Part shown: positions 22,514 through 34,447 of the stretch, in pieces
Position numbering within the stretch: the stretch's first letter is position 1
Layout: every line of letters starts with the position of its first letter
Source: Tubulanus polymorphus
Taxonomy: Eukaryota; Nemertea; Palaeonemertea; Tubulaniformes; Tubulanidae
Direction: 5' to 3'
DNA: 64,000 bases
Assembly (NCBI RefSeq): GCF_964204645.1
Contig: NC_134027.1
Coordinates: 6,250,485-6,314,484 of the forward strand
Position numbers and translations under genes: made by a program
The notes under the pieces: model-generated
What the model was told of the DNA's origin: nothing
Seen by the model: the letters and a program-made list of their open reading frames with translations, nothing else
The model's database searches: none

Positions 22514-25482
22514 TCAGTTCTCGTCATCGGAATCAATAGTTGTGCCATTCGGTTTACGCTTAACAAGTTCCATCGAGGTGAAATTAGTATCGAAGATGTC
22601 ATCAGCGTCGTCATCTACTTCATTCAGTAACGGTTTAATCGTACCCTTCCGACCGGCTGCCGCGTCAACATTCATGACATATCTTCTCCAGCCTGATCGT
22701 TTGATACGATAGAAAATAACCACCACCATTATCATAGTTACAACGGTAACGAATGCGACAGCGAAGTACAGTAACATGTCAGACCGATGTAGTATATGCC
22801 AGGGAATCAGATGAACTGGAAAGCGCCCGTGACTGCCTTGTACTATCCAAACGTTGTCTAATAATGCGCCATCTTCCAGCGAAAACTGGGTCCAGTGTAA
22901 ATGTGACTTATTGACGGCTTGTAAAGTTCCGTAGCTAATATATGCTTTTTCGCCGAGATGGTGAGCCGACCATTGATCTGAAACAAAAACGATTATCAAT
23001 GACGCCGTATAGATCACGAAATCATGTAACAACACTAATATTCCCTTTTTCTGATAACTTACATTCGTTTTTTATGAATTTCGAGTAACCCTCCTTATTC
23101 CCAGCGGCCCCAGTAATCAGATAGATCGGGGCACCTGGGTTCGTATGGTTCCCCACAACATAATCCTTGTAAACGGGTTTAGTTCTTTCGTACGAGTGCT
23201 CGTGTGCGGCGATGACCACATCCACGGCGTATTCGTAGAATATATCTTCAAGTCTGTAAATGCAATGAAATTAATGAGTTGTACAAAAATTCAATTTGAA
23301 GATACAGCTAAAGATTGTAGTACAATTCTATCAAAAGCTTGATTTCGATATCCATGTAGAAAAGAGGACCTACCCCTTTCGGATCACGAAGTTATTCCCT
23401 TCGCAGTTCCACGGTTCCTTATTAGAACAGTACATTGGACGATGACCGAACGCAACAATCCACGGTCTGGTTGCCCTAGAAGCGTTTGCTTTCTTCAAAT
23501 CGGAAATAACCCATTGACGTTGTTCCTCCGCAAACTTTCCAACTCTCAAGTAAACTCCTGTAGAAAATCTGTAAGCGAAATTAATTGAAATTCATGTTGT
23601 TTAAGCCCAACGAACATGGCACCGAAAAACGTTTTCGATGTTTTTTGTTATGCCGTGTGCGGGGGAGGCAAAACACAAAACGCCGAACTGAAAAACGTTT
23701 TTCACGAGCAAAAAACTTTTTCTGAAAAACGTGTTTTCTGTTTCGGCGAAACAAATGTTTTGCCGTGTGCTTTGGGCTTTAAACTTGACGAAATGATACC
23801 AATGGTTGGCTGAAAATACTCACGCTATGAAATGAATGAGTCCCATATCGAAACTGTACCACATCTTACGAAGCGGGATCGGCCAATCGGTGAATGGCGT
23901 TGAGAATCTTGTTCGGTATTGGATGAAATCATCTTTTTTTTCTGAAAGTAGATAAAACCGTATGGATGAATATCCTCACTCTGACAGACGCGTTTAACGA
24001 CGGATCGTTCTGTTTACCATGATTGCCAGGACACGTCATATAAGGCAAATATGCTGCAATTGGTTGGATCCTTCTCATGAAAGCGTCACCAACCTTGAAT
24101 GAAAACACGATGAGTTTATTTTTGTTGAACTTCGAACGAAAAATATCCAGATGGCCCTTTGATTTTAGAAAAGTTAGATTTTTTATCTTACATGATACCT
24201 TGGGATTCTTACCTTTCCACCTTCCTCATCCATGTCGTAGGCAAAGTCACCTACATGAAGCACGGCTGAAAATAACTGCGTATCCTTCAGTTTCTCCAGT
24301 CCACTAAAACTGGATGCTTTCTCTCCTAAATCTCCATATACCAAGAGGTTCGGTGTCCAATCCTTAAAGATGTATTATGTATAAAGGTGGAAGATGTTTG
24401 TTTTATTATGAATTCACATGGGATCAAAAGTAGACCAAGTGACAGTTTTAGATAAACAAGGGACCCCCAAAATAATTTGATAATTTTCAGCACTGTCATA
24501 TGACACATTGCCTTCATGGAATTGAGGTTACCTAGATTTTCGCCATTTTATTTACCAAATGATAGACTTACGGTTCTGTTATTCATTGATATGAATGTGA
24601 ATATTTCGGATCTGTAATCGTCGACTTGTATCGAATAGAAATACTTCGCTCCAGGTTCAAGATTCTTGAATGCAGATGGCAAAATAGTAAAATCTCAAAA
24701 TCGACAATGTAACGATAAAAAATATGAAGAATATGACATATATGAATAGTTAGAATGATTTGAACTATTCTACGCGAGTTTCGGGACAATTCTTAGAAAT
24801 GACGTTTGAAAATGCAGCAGGCTGGTATCGTCGTTTGGAAAACATTTTCTTCCATTTCGTGTGAGGGGATTTCAATGAAATGTAGCACAGGATAGTCAAA
24901 TTACCGTTAGTTTTACTCTGTGGTGAAAATGAGTACCGTTCTCGTTACCAGTTACAAACTCGACCCATTTTCCCACTGCTTGCTGCCCGGATGATAATTG
25001 ACCCTCGCGATAGTACAATATAGACGCGGACTCCGGCGCAGCTCGAGTTGCCCACATCACTACCATTTCGGTAGGACTGTCACCGTATGAAATGTGAACT
25101 TGTTCTGGCATTGATAGGTAGTTAGACGTAACTGAAAAGCAGTAAAAAGCTTAAAAATGCCAGATGTGACACTGTGAAATCGATACAGCTGCTACTAGAA
25201 ATATGTAGTGCATATATATGTTACATCTCGCAAGGTATCATTTAATGTACGCTAATAAACACGACTAGCCGATTTTCAGTTCAACAGAAGAAAGATTATA
25301 CGGACGAACAAGACACCGTAAAGCTATAATGGCACAGATATTTCATTGATGCTTGTATGTTCGCCTCTACGCACCCGCGAATGCCATGTCTTGCACGAAT
25401 TGAAATTTTACTTACTGTGACTTATTTCGTACAAATTAAAGATTAAAATCACGTAGTTTAAATGTATCCATCGTAATTCCAT
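22514..25482 (-). CDS. ACP7: Purple acid phosphatase, ACP7 type, with C-terminal membrane anchor
   Basis: Nine minus-strand exons: 25482-25416, 25131-24905, 24664-24572, 24362-24213, 24093-24018, 23941-23824, 23568-23374, 23253-23063 and 22977-22514, giving 526 aa. A hydrophobic N-terminus is a probable signal peptide. An N-terminal fibronectin-III-like domain (PEQVHISYGDSPTEMVVMW) precedes the metallophosphatase domain. The dinuclear metal motifs are all present: GDLG (139-142), GDFAY (167-171), GNHE (202-205), GHRP (His286) and AHEH (His326 and His328). These coordinate the Fe-metal centre that hydrolyses phosphomonoesters at acidic pH. After the catalytic domain comes a predicted transmembrane helix (YFAVAFVTVVTMIMVVVIFY) and a short basic then acidic tail, so the enzyme is probably type I, with the catalytic side lumenal or extracellular. 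Intron 6 carries a small inverted-repeat element. Confidence 0.94.
23599..23784. mobile_element. Candidate MITE in ACP7 intron 6
   Basis: Imperfect terminal inverted repeats of about 23 bp pair 23599-23621 with 23761-23784 (core GTTTAAGCCCAA against TTGGGCTTTAAAC). The interior repeats GAAAAACGTTTT-like motifs three times. It lies wholly within an intron and encodes nothing convincing. It shares its terminus with the element in the TRPC intron. No clear target duplication was identified. Confidence 0.55.
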
Positions 25483-27596
25483 GTTGAGGTGATTAGGATA
25501 CGTAAATAATAAGCGCTGCAGTGCTGTGTGTCAAGTTAATTTACCGGCTACAATACGAACACCAAATGTCGCAGAGCAACGCGCGTCATAATCAATTCAT
25601 AACAGATGTCTATGAAGAGAAATCAGTATATATAAAAGTGTGTATTTTAAGAACGATCTATGTGGGTTTACTTAATAAAGAAGAAAAAATAGCCTAGGGG
25701 GATTTTAAGATGACGTTAGTATAGTCATGATTACCGAGGATGCCCAGATCGAACAGTTGATGATTGTTTTATTATCAATGCTGGCTTGTCACGGTTCATA
25801 ACCAAATCATAATCAAGTTGACAGCTGCTGAAACCAGATATGCCGACGAACTGATTCCAATCGATTTCAAAGCACAATCTAATTTAGTAACTGAGTTTTA
25901 GTAAATTCGAATATTGTCAACATCGTTAGCGTTAAATCGAACGTTAATGATTGCACTCGAAAGAAAAAAACAATTCAGAGATCAAAATAATCATCATTAT
26001 TATATGTGTGGTTATTCTATGTTTTTTTGCAGATGTGGGATGTGGGTAAAGCTAGGTGTTTTATGTTCTCAAGTAGAAATAAGTATGCAGAAATCTACGG
26101 GTATTGGTGATGGGCACATCATCATGCTCTTGCTACATTTTCTTTTCCCGTTGAGAGAATTTGGTCACGAAAATAGTGAAACGCCTTTTGCAACACAAAT
26201 GGTTTTGAGAACTGGAGATTCATACGATGAAAATTCTCATACATAAAATAATCATTTGTTATAGATGTCTTTTTTATCAAATGTATTGGAATTTTTTTTT
26301 CGAAGCACTTTTCTTCATACACTGGCAAGAGAATGTTTCATTCAGTCCGGGAGAGGTGGGAAAATTGAAAGATTTGATGATCGGGTATGGGGGCTCAGGG
26401 TGATTTCCGTTTCAGGAGTATTTTAAAGTGGCCTATTATGTGGTGTGATCAACCGTGCCCGTAGAGACCATATGGGATCTTGGGACCGACCTGACCTGTA
26501 CCCGTGGATACTGAAAATGTCTTCTTACCATGGAGACCCAAGGTAACAGAACTATTGATAGAAACAAAAAGTACCGGCATGAATTTTATGTGGTACTGAA
26601 GACTGATCTGAACCCATGGGTGCGGCGGGTAACAGATTAAAAACAAAAATGCTAACACGCTAAACGCCAACCACATAAATTCCAGGATACATTTCCAACG
26701 ACAACCATGCCTAAGCGATAAAATTTCAGTTCTTAAGACGTCGAGATCTACCGCCGGGCAAATTTTCAGGGCGATACATCCAGTAACGACGGAGCATACG
26801 ACAATTCGGTATTATTATATATTACAAGATCGCGGGAAAAACATGAGCCAACATAATACCCGCTTAGTCGTTGAACTGGAAAACCTGTTTACTGATTTGC
26901 GTTCCAGATTCCAAGAAGATTCTCAGAATCTTAAAACAGCACGAAACTGCTTAACTGGCTATTTTTCTATAAAAGAGTTAATTTCCAATTAATTTCATTT
27001 TACTTAGGGAGAGGGTGACAGGTGTTTGTATTCTACATTGATTTTTTCGCAAAAATATATCATGGAAAAGGAAAAAGTGGATGTTTTGTCAATGTTTTGT
27101 ATGAATGGATTCAGAAAATTTAATGAATAATTAATCATGTATATGAATACTAATAGATTGCTACAAATAGAATATAATTACCTAAAAAATATAGAAATAT
27201 CATTTAGAACTTCAAAACGCACGCATATCATGGGCGCTACAGTGGTTCGTATTGTAGCCTACATAAAAGAAACACTATATATCTATATTATATATAATAA
27301 TCTTTCGACCGCCACAGTTCTGGACCACTTAACATTTACCTCCGACGGGTCTTTGTAGCCCGAATGTTATGGATAAATCACTCTTGGAAACCAACTTTAC
27401 CAGATAGAGACTCTCAGAGGCGATGTATCAAATCACTAAAAGCCTAGGGAGACTCCCAATTAAACGAGTGGGTGGTGAAGTTTATCGACAACGCATGCAT
27501 AGGACCATAACCCATTCATTGTTTTATAACCATTTTATTTGATACAGATCATCAATTTACGATTGAAAGCACTTCAAACGATAAACATTATTCCCA
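25483..27596. other. Intergenic between ACP7 start and GT31 gene
   Basis: About 2.1 kb that should include the ACP7 promoter. Short open frames such as 25914-26246 and 26122-26328 overlap on opposite strands and show no known domain. Nothing else was recognised. Confidence 0.45.
27534..27539 (-). terminator. Polyadenylation signal for the GT31 gene
   Basis: tttatt on the plus strand (AATAAA on the minus strand), about 60 bp after the glycosyltransferase stop. Confidence 0.5.
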
Positions 27597-28994
27597 TTAA
27601 TTCCAAAATGATATCATGTGATTATTATACAGAACTTCCGTTTTCCAATGGAAAATGTATATGAACTCTTTTTCGAAATCAGCTAAATTTGCGTACGCTA
27701 CTTTTTTAGTGGCAAGCTTCATGAACTGATACGCGGGCGCTATATCAACGATGCCAATATCTGCAATTTCACGGACTATTCCAGTAAATTGCGCGTCGTC
27801 AATCCAGAAATATTTTGCACTTAGCGCAACGCGCCTCAGTTTAAACAAAGTCTTCATGTGTAATAAGTAGGCCCATCCGAAGCAATAATCTGGGTACAAA
27901 TCGGGTTCATATTCCTCTTTGGAAACAGACCATTTATAGCTTTTATCACGAAGTACAGTACTTTTAGCGGTTACGTAACATATGAAAGGCGGATTTTCAC
28001 TGCTATACTTTCCGAAATGTTGCGATAACGTTCGGGTTATCCTAGGGATATTGGCGAAAACGTCATCGTCAAGTTTCATTACGTACTTAATGTGGGCACA
28101 ATTCTTTTCGATCCAGCTCATTGCCGTTAATCCTTTGACGGTCATATTTCGGTAATTATCAATAAATGATGCCTGTACGATATCTCCGTGATCGGTCATC
28201 TCCTGTGTTAATGCTGTCTGTTCGTCCTCACTCAAACTAGCCATTCCGATGAAGAAGACAATTCTAAATCTATATTTACGTTGTTCGGCAACCCGAGCCC
28301 AAGTATTGCGTATGTATCGCCGCTTTTCCCAATTTTTAACTGCCGTGTGAATGTAAGCAATAAAATGTAAATTGAGCGGACATATTTTGTCTATCTCCAC
28401 ATCTTTGACAATTGAAACGCATACTTTATTTTCTGTCTCTATTTCATAAAACGTGGTCACAATGCAACTGTTGTTATCCTTCGTATTTGGTTCATCTTTT
28501 GAAGTTTTGAATCGTCTATTCCCGTTTGTACCGCGTTCAACAGCGTTCCAGTCAACCCTATCATTCTCAAGCTGATTGATAGAATTTGCATTACTAGTCT
28601 CACTCTTCACAAATTCTCCTTTCTTTAACTCACGAACATTTTTGCCACTGCTTGGACTATATTCTCGTGGAACTTTCTCTTTAGCAGCCAATATCAACTC
28701 GCGCGTATCCGAAAAGTCTGTATGATTTCCATCTTTGTTGATAACTATATCAAATGCTTCAATGATTATTTTCATTATCATCGATTTCTGTATTTGCGTA
28801 GCCGATTCGATCGATTTTATCGATCGCACGAAATTCGGGTCGTCAAAATCACATTGAGAACGAAGAGAACTAGTGCGAAATTCCAGCATGAAAATAGTCA
28901 CAGTAATGAAAGCTATGAAATATAACACCGTTTTTGATCTGACCATCGGGTGCCTTGAAACCCATTTCAGTAATCCGCCGGTAGCTATCCTCAT
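27597..28994 (-). CDS. Single-exon beta-1,3-glycosyltransferase, GT31 family
   Basis: Uninterrupted frame of 465 aa from ATG at 28994; the frame also continues upstream without an ATG. Residues about 22-37 (TVLYFIAFITVTIFML) form a signal anchor after a short basic tail, the type II topology of Golgi glycosyltransferases. A long, poorly conserved stem follows (about 38-200). The catalytic domain has the family motifs RRYIRNTWA (225-233), FFIGMAS, the metal-binding DDD in KLDDDVF (309-311), and a late YPDYCFGWAYLLH block followed by DDAQFTG, which corresponds to the family's EDV-type motif. It should transfer a sugar in beta-1,3 linkage from a UDP donor to glycoprotein or glycolipid acceptors. 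Donor and acceptor cannot be assigned. It is the only intronless gene here. Confidence 0.88.
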   Translation of the reverse strand: MRIATGGLLKWVSRHPMVRSKTVLYFIAFITVTIFMLEFRTSSLRSQCDFDDPNFVRSIKSIESATQIQKSMIMKIIIEAFDIVINKDGNHTDFSDTRELILAAKEKVPREYSPSSGKNVRELKKGEFVKSETSNANSINQLENDRVDWNAVERGTNGNRRFKTSKDEPNTKDNNSCIVTTFYEIETENKVCVSIVKDVEIDKICPLNLHFIAYIHTAVKNWEKRRYIRNTWARVAEQRKYRFRIVFFIGMASLSEDEQTALTQEMTDHGDIVQASFIDNYRNMTVKGLTAMSWIEKNCAHIKYVMKLDDDVFANIPRITRTLSQHFGKYSSENPPFICYVTAKSTVLRDKSYKWSVSKEEYEPDLYPDYCFGWAYLLHMKTLFKLRRVALSAKYFWIDDAQFTGIVREIADIGIVDIAPAYQFMKLATKKVAYANLADFEKEFIYIFHWKTEVLYNNHMISFWN

Positions 28995-30361
28995 CTTTTC
29001 GATCGTTTTAGAGCGTTGAAAGTCATTAATTAATCTTGTCACCAGGATATGACGCGAACTCAATTCCGAATAATTTCACAGCACCCGCGTGCACGTTTCC
29101 CTTTACACCATATATACATATGCTTCGTTCCGGTCATTGGAGAAAATTTATAACAGGCTCGGGCCAAGCAGGTGGTCAACAAATATCAGCATATTGCAGT
29201 ACAGCGCTACCTAACCATTCAACTATTCACAAACCAGTTATATTGTGTCGTGGACTGCTGAACAGTTCTAATTTAGTGTCGTGGACGGGGGTCATTCATT
29301 TATTACGTACGCAGAGGGGGGGGGGGGTGGAAATTTCAAATTTTATGCGTACGTAATAAATGAATGATCCCACTGCAAAAGCATGACACACATAAAAACG
29401 TTACATTTTGCAGACAAGGGGGTATCCTTATAATTTCTTGATGGATCACCCTTCTTCCTTTTACCTCTGATTTATATGAACTTCGGGAAAGTTAGCTGGG
29501 GCGATTAGCCCAGATCAGGCCCTCAAGGGTGAATTTTGCCGTGCCTTATCAGAGAACGCGTTCCACGCAAATCACTCACTCGATAAAACAATGCTTAAAC
29601 AAAGCGAAGCGAGTCTTCCGGAACCAGTTGCCAAATTTGGCCCGGACCAAACATGCTCATAGATCGTAGATATAGTTTGCATAACACAGCCTTGATGGAA
29701 ATATTCTACACTGCTGTTAATTCGAAAATCCAAAAAATACTGCAATTTACTAATACCGGGAGTAATATGAATCTATTGTCCTTACCGCCACGTGCGTGGT
29801 ATTTTCTTGTTAAAAAATGTTGTTTATTTTATTATGTCTCTTGTTTTTTTTTTAAATCAAAAATAAGGTTCTTAATTGATCTTGTTTGTAAGATGGCGAT
29901 CGTGTTGATCTAAATCATTTTTTTTTCTCTGCTGCAGTCGCGATGCACTTTTTACAAAATAAAGATTTGAATTTAAATTTGCATTGAGCGGCGCTACACA
30001 GCTCGGCTCCACACCACTTCCTGTATACTTCCGGGTTTGTATAGTTTTGGCCAAGTCCTTGACGCTGGACCCCAATTATTGTCATTTTAAGGAGCGGTTT
30101 TGACGTTTGTGATTTAAGTTGATTTATTTAAAACAATAGTACAATAATGTAGCTTCGGCCTTACTGCAGTTTAGCCTAGGTCACCATGGTTAGGTAAAAC
30201 GAAGGGACGGGACACCTACCTACTGCAGTCGCTCCACCAGGCACTCGTGCATTTGGTTTTTTCCCAGTAGCACAGACTTGAAGGGGTTGACGTTATAACT
30301 TAAGAGACACAATCGCTTCCTTCAAATGCTTCGATCACTTTCCTTATTTTCAGATATAAAG
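28995..30361. other. Head-to-head region between GT31 and CLPTM1L
   Basis: Should contain both promoters. It holds the foldback element at 29288-29371. No other gene was recognised. An in-frame ATG at 30326 lies upstream of the chosen CLPTM1L start. Confidence 0.45.
29288..29371. mobile_element. Short foldback element with G-run in the loop
   Basis: Two 26-bp arms (29288-29313 and 29346-29371) are reverse complements with one mismatch. The arm core is ATTACGTACGCA. The 32-bp spacer contains twelve consecutive G (29316-29327). It is non-coding and may be a very small MITE or a solo end of a larger element. Confidence 0.7.
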
Positions 30362-33300
30362 ATGTGGCGTCCATCCCTTACTACAATACTATCTACGCTA
30401 TTTTTGTTATATATCTCGCATTCGATGTACTCGATATATAGTTTATTTCATCCAACACAGTGTCAGATTCAATCAACCTGCCTCAAACCATATCTCAGCA
30501 GAAATAAACCATTACAGGTAAGACTTAGAAATCAGGTTGCTGTACTTTATGTCCCCAGTCAGGGTTCTGTAATATAACTACATCCAGAAAATGTGTGGAA
30601 TAAGACTTTAGATTTAGGTGGTCGATGAGTCTACAATCCTACTGGTAGATATGTTACCATGAATATTTATGAACTATATATGACAATATTGTTATCATTG
30701 CAGCTTAGCATTTATTCATCAAAATCTGAACAAGTTCGTTCAATTGATGATTTGACATTAATATGGAGGATAATGGACTTCACTGCTTCTAAGAGCATTG
30801 ATCAGTATGTAAAATATCTGTTTTTGTATCATGAAAAATGTCACTAATAAACTTTAGATACCAAGAAGTTTCTTTTATTTTCACAGTACATTGAATGTAA
30901 CTGTACCGAAGAAAACTAGGAACAACGGAACTTTATTTCTTCACATTTTCCTCCACCCTTTGAACCAGTTGTCTTTCAAAAATCGTTACACAGTTTATAC
31001 CAGCGGTGTTTTGACAACTTACTCGGTGAAGAAAGCTGAAACCTTTAACTTGATGGGAGAACAAAAAGTCAAGGTATTTTTGACTGAAATGAATAAAGTT
31101 CATTTGCTAACTCTCATATCAAAAGATTCTGTCAAAAATGAATGATTTTTTAGCATTCTCGAATTGTTTGTATTTCAGAATGAAAGTAAACCATTCGACT
31201 CACGTCCCGTTTCACATTGGAAGACCGAGATATTCATCAACGTTATGGATGAATTAATATCCCTTGATAGATATCAAGTCCCCCCTTTACTCTATAAATT
31301 CGTCAGGTAAGTTCAGCAATATTTGCGTAGTAATTTCTGAAGAGTGACTGTTTTTGCAACCTTTTGAGGAATACAATTCAATGTAACACATCTGGGTATT
31401 TTCGCACAGATTATCGCCTGAAAATGAATATTTACCTCCACTATATCTGGACACTGTCAGTGAAAGAGATCGACATTTGCAGGTATCCTAGACAGCTTTT
31501 CTCCAGTTTCTTAATCGCATCGTCATTACATGCCGAGTCCACACCTTTATTGTTACATGCATTTGATGACTTAATGGGTTTACCAATTGATAATTTAAAA
31601 CTATATCTGGATGGATGTTCTTATTATAGGCGTTGAATAAGACATGTTATGAGATGCCTCTCACCATACACTATACACCAACCTCTGTGGGACGCCTGCA
31701 GTTGTGGAGCAGTTTGGAAGAATCTATGAAGATGTTGTATTCTTTCGGTATGCTAAGTTCTTTTGTAGTAGACAATGCCAAATGCTAACTTCAGGCCCCT
31801 TTTCTGATCCATGATTTCTGCCACATGTATATGTTCAACTTCATAGGTTTCTCTCAGAAAGATACCGATGAAGTGAAAGGAATTTTTGCCGACACAAATA
31901 TCTACCTCTTGCTTCTAACATTCCTTGTTTCCGCTTGCCATGTAAGTTAGCCTCTTATCAAAAATACATCCATTATCTAGAAATTTTCACGTTTAATTTC
32001 AGTTGATTGTACATGATCTTATATGCATTTCAGTTGCTGTTTGACTTTTTGGCATTCAAAAACGACATCAATTTCTGGCGAAATCGAGATTCGATGGTTG
32101 GTTTGTCTACAAGAGTGGTCATATGGCGATGTATGAGTATGATTATAATATTCTTCTATCTGAAAGATGAAGATACAAGTTTATTAGTATTAGGTCCTGC
32201 TGGTATTGGTGCCTTGATTGAGGTGTGTTCTCTTGTATTTATGATTTATGAAGAGCCCACAGTAAAAATGTCTTTGGGTCTTCTTTTCCTCGGTTCACTA
32301 TGAGCTGGAGTGTGCTTTGGAATTTTATGTCCATAGTTCTTATACAAAAGACCTGGTTTTCATTGTAGATGTGGAAAGTTTCAAAGGCATTTAAAGTCAA
32401 AGTGATTCGCCGTGGTTTCATGCCATCATTCCAGATAGGAAGCACTTCTGCAGGAGAGGCTGAAACAGAAAAAATTGATTCTCAGGTAAACTGCCATCAT
32501 ATTTCTGAATTTGATTTGTTGTATTTGATTATGTCATTTAAAGCATAAACTTCTTTTTCCTGATATTTTTTAGGCTATGAAGTATCTTTCTTACGTATTA
32601 TATCCATTGCTGATCTGTGGTGCCATATATTCACTGCTGTATAATCCATTTAAAAGGTACTCTCAGAGATTTAAGGATGATTTTTACATTTAGCATCTAA
32701 TTTTTACATTTAGCATCTAATTTTTACAATCAATAGCTTTTAAGGCACTTAAATGGATTGTCTTGATATTTAGTTTATGCATTTTCCCTGGACACATCTG
32801 TCTAATTAAGTTTTCTTGTTTTTAGCTGGTATTCTTGGTGCCTTCATAGCATGGTCAATGGTAAGAATATCTATTCAAATAGATTCAGATTTTCCATTCA
32901 ACAAGAACCCTTTGAAAAGTACATGCATTTTTCTAAAAATCTTCAAATCAATAATTTTAGGGGTTTATGCATTCGGTTTCTTGTTCATGTTGCCCCAGCT
33001 ATTCCTCAACTACAAGGTAATTTGTTTGTTTAATTTCTGAATTGAATAGTTGTACCCACAGTTTCACTCGGATTTCCTCTATCTATTTGCTAATTAATGT
33101 TTCAGTTGAAGTCTGTTGCCCATCTACCGTGGCGCGCATTCATGTACAAGGTTAGTTGATAAGTAGTCGATGAATATATTCTGTATACATTACATTAGAT
33201 ACATTGACTTTTCTGTTGCCTGTCGATTAATGATATCAAAATATGATTTTATTTCCAGGCATTCAACACGTTTATTGATGATATCTTTGCATTCATAATC

Positions 33301-33588
33301 ACCATGCCTACTGCTCACCGGCTGGCTTGTTTTAGAGATGATATAATCTTTGTTATTTATCTTTATCAACGCTGGTAAGTAATAATTATTGATATGACCA
33401 AGAATTTGCTTCTTATCGTTGGATGGAGCACAGGCCGATAGATGTTAGATTTCTTAATTTGAATTAACAACCTGGCATTGTCTTGTTTCAGGTTGTACCC
33501 AGTCGATAAAAAGCGCGTTAACGAATATGGTCAGTCGTTCGTCGAAAATGATACAAAGCAAAGCAAAAACGATAAAAAAGATAAATAA
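30362..33588 (+). CDS. CLPTM1L: Cleft lip and palate transmembrane protein 1-like
   Basis: Fifteen exons: 30362-30517, 30704-30804, 30887-31073, 31179-31306, 31410-31482, 31630-31747, 31847-31941, 32034-32222, 32369-32485, 32574-32656, 32826-32860, 32961-33016, 33106-33150, 33259-33374 and 33492-33588. They close in frame to 531 aa (human about 538). Near-identical family blocks include [70 protein letters not shown] and [17 protein letters not shown]. There is an N-terminal hydrophobic segment, a lumenal domain and several membrane helices in the second half. The family acts in the ER membrane. Recent work links CLPTM1L to lipid scrambling for GPI-anchor synthesis, and it is also known as a cisplatin-resistance factor. 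The start is the Met matching the human N-terminus (MW); another in-frame Met lies 12 codons upstream. Confidence 0.96.
32670..32722. repeat. Short tandem duplication in CLPTM1L intron 10
   Basis: The unit ttttacatttagcatctaat occurs twice head to tail, with a partial third copy. Purely intronic. Confidence 0.7.
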
Positions 33589-34169
33589 ACCGTTGTAACC
33601 GACAATCAGTGAGAATGTTTTCTACATTTACGATATATTACTTAGTATCGACAAGATTTTGTGCCAGTCTCTCTATTCTCTATGCATGTAGAAAATTCAT
33701 CTACAATACCTATCCTATAGTATAAATTACGTCCATGTCCTACCTTATTCCTAGATGTCTGTTAGTGCTTTTACTTTATGTATATTCATACTGTACATTA
33801 CTATACACAAACTGTACAGGGCTTCCTAATATAAAACCACAGAAGTTGCACTCTCTGCCTTTAATAATTTGATAGAATAGATTTTATTTACTGATAGCCT
33901 TTATGTGATATAACAACCAGTAAAGCACCCTAGCAGAACCAGAGCTGTTCTCTCGACTAAAATCTGAATCAGTTTCACTGTACTGTGTTGTTAGTATTCC
34001 TTGCCATGTAGACTGAGTATATAATAAGGGTGCATGCTGGCATAAGCTACTTATGCCATGAGCTGAATTGATGAAATTCATTGGCAAATGTGGGTTTTTT
34101 TAACGATAGTTTGTTTCTATATTGTTTATTTATTCAAGCATTGCATTTGAATCATGTGTAATCATCAAA

Positions 34170-34175
34170 ATTAAA
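34170..34175 (+). terminator. Possible polyadenylation signal for CLPTM1L
   Basis: ATTAAA about 580 bp after the CLPTM1L stop, followed by a GT-rich run (tgtattgtattggt). A plausible but not unique choice. Confidence 0.35.
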
Positions 34176-34441
34176 TGTATTGTATTGGTACATTCAGTTC
34201 TGGAAATTTTAGCCATGAAATTAATAGATATTGTTTTTATTTGAATCATTGGTGTCTTTGCATTTAGTTGCATGTACTTAGAGGTATGTTTTAATCTCGC
34301 TGCTCCCATAATTCTATTTGAAACGGTTCAAGCAGATGGCGCCCCAACAGCAACACAAACATTTTGTCATTCAGACGCTTGATAATAGAATATCCTCAAA
34401 AAGGATGAAGAACAAGAAGGAAATTTCAATTCAAGTCAATA

Positions 34442-34447
34442 TTTATT
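34442..34447 (-). terminator. Possible distal polyadenylation signal of the ataxin-1 homologue
   Basis: tttatt on plus (AATAAA on minus). On the minus strand it is followed by a T-rich stretch (TTTCCTTCTTGTTCTTC) suitable as a downstream element. If used, the 3' UTR would be about 8.9 kb. Confidence 0.3.

Noticed and set aside
31483-31629. Open frame continuing through CLPTM1L intron 5
   Set aside because: Alignment with human CLPTM1L runs directly from RHLQ to ALNKT, and the gt...ag boundaries fit, so this is a short in-frame-looking intron.
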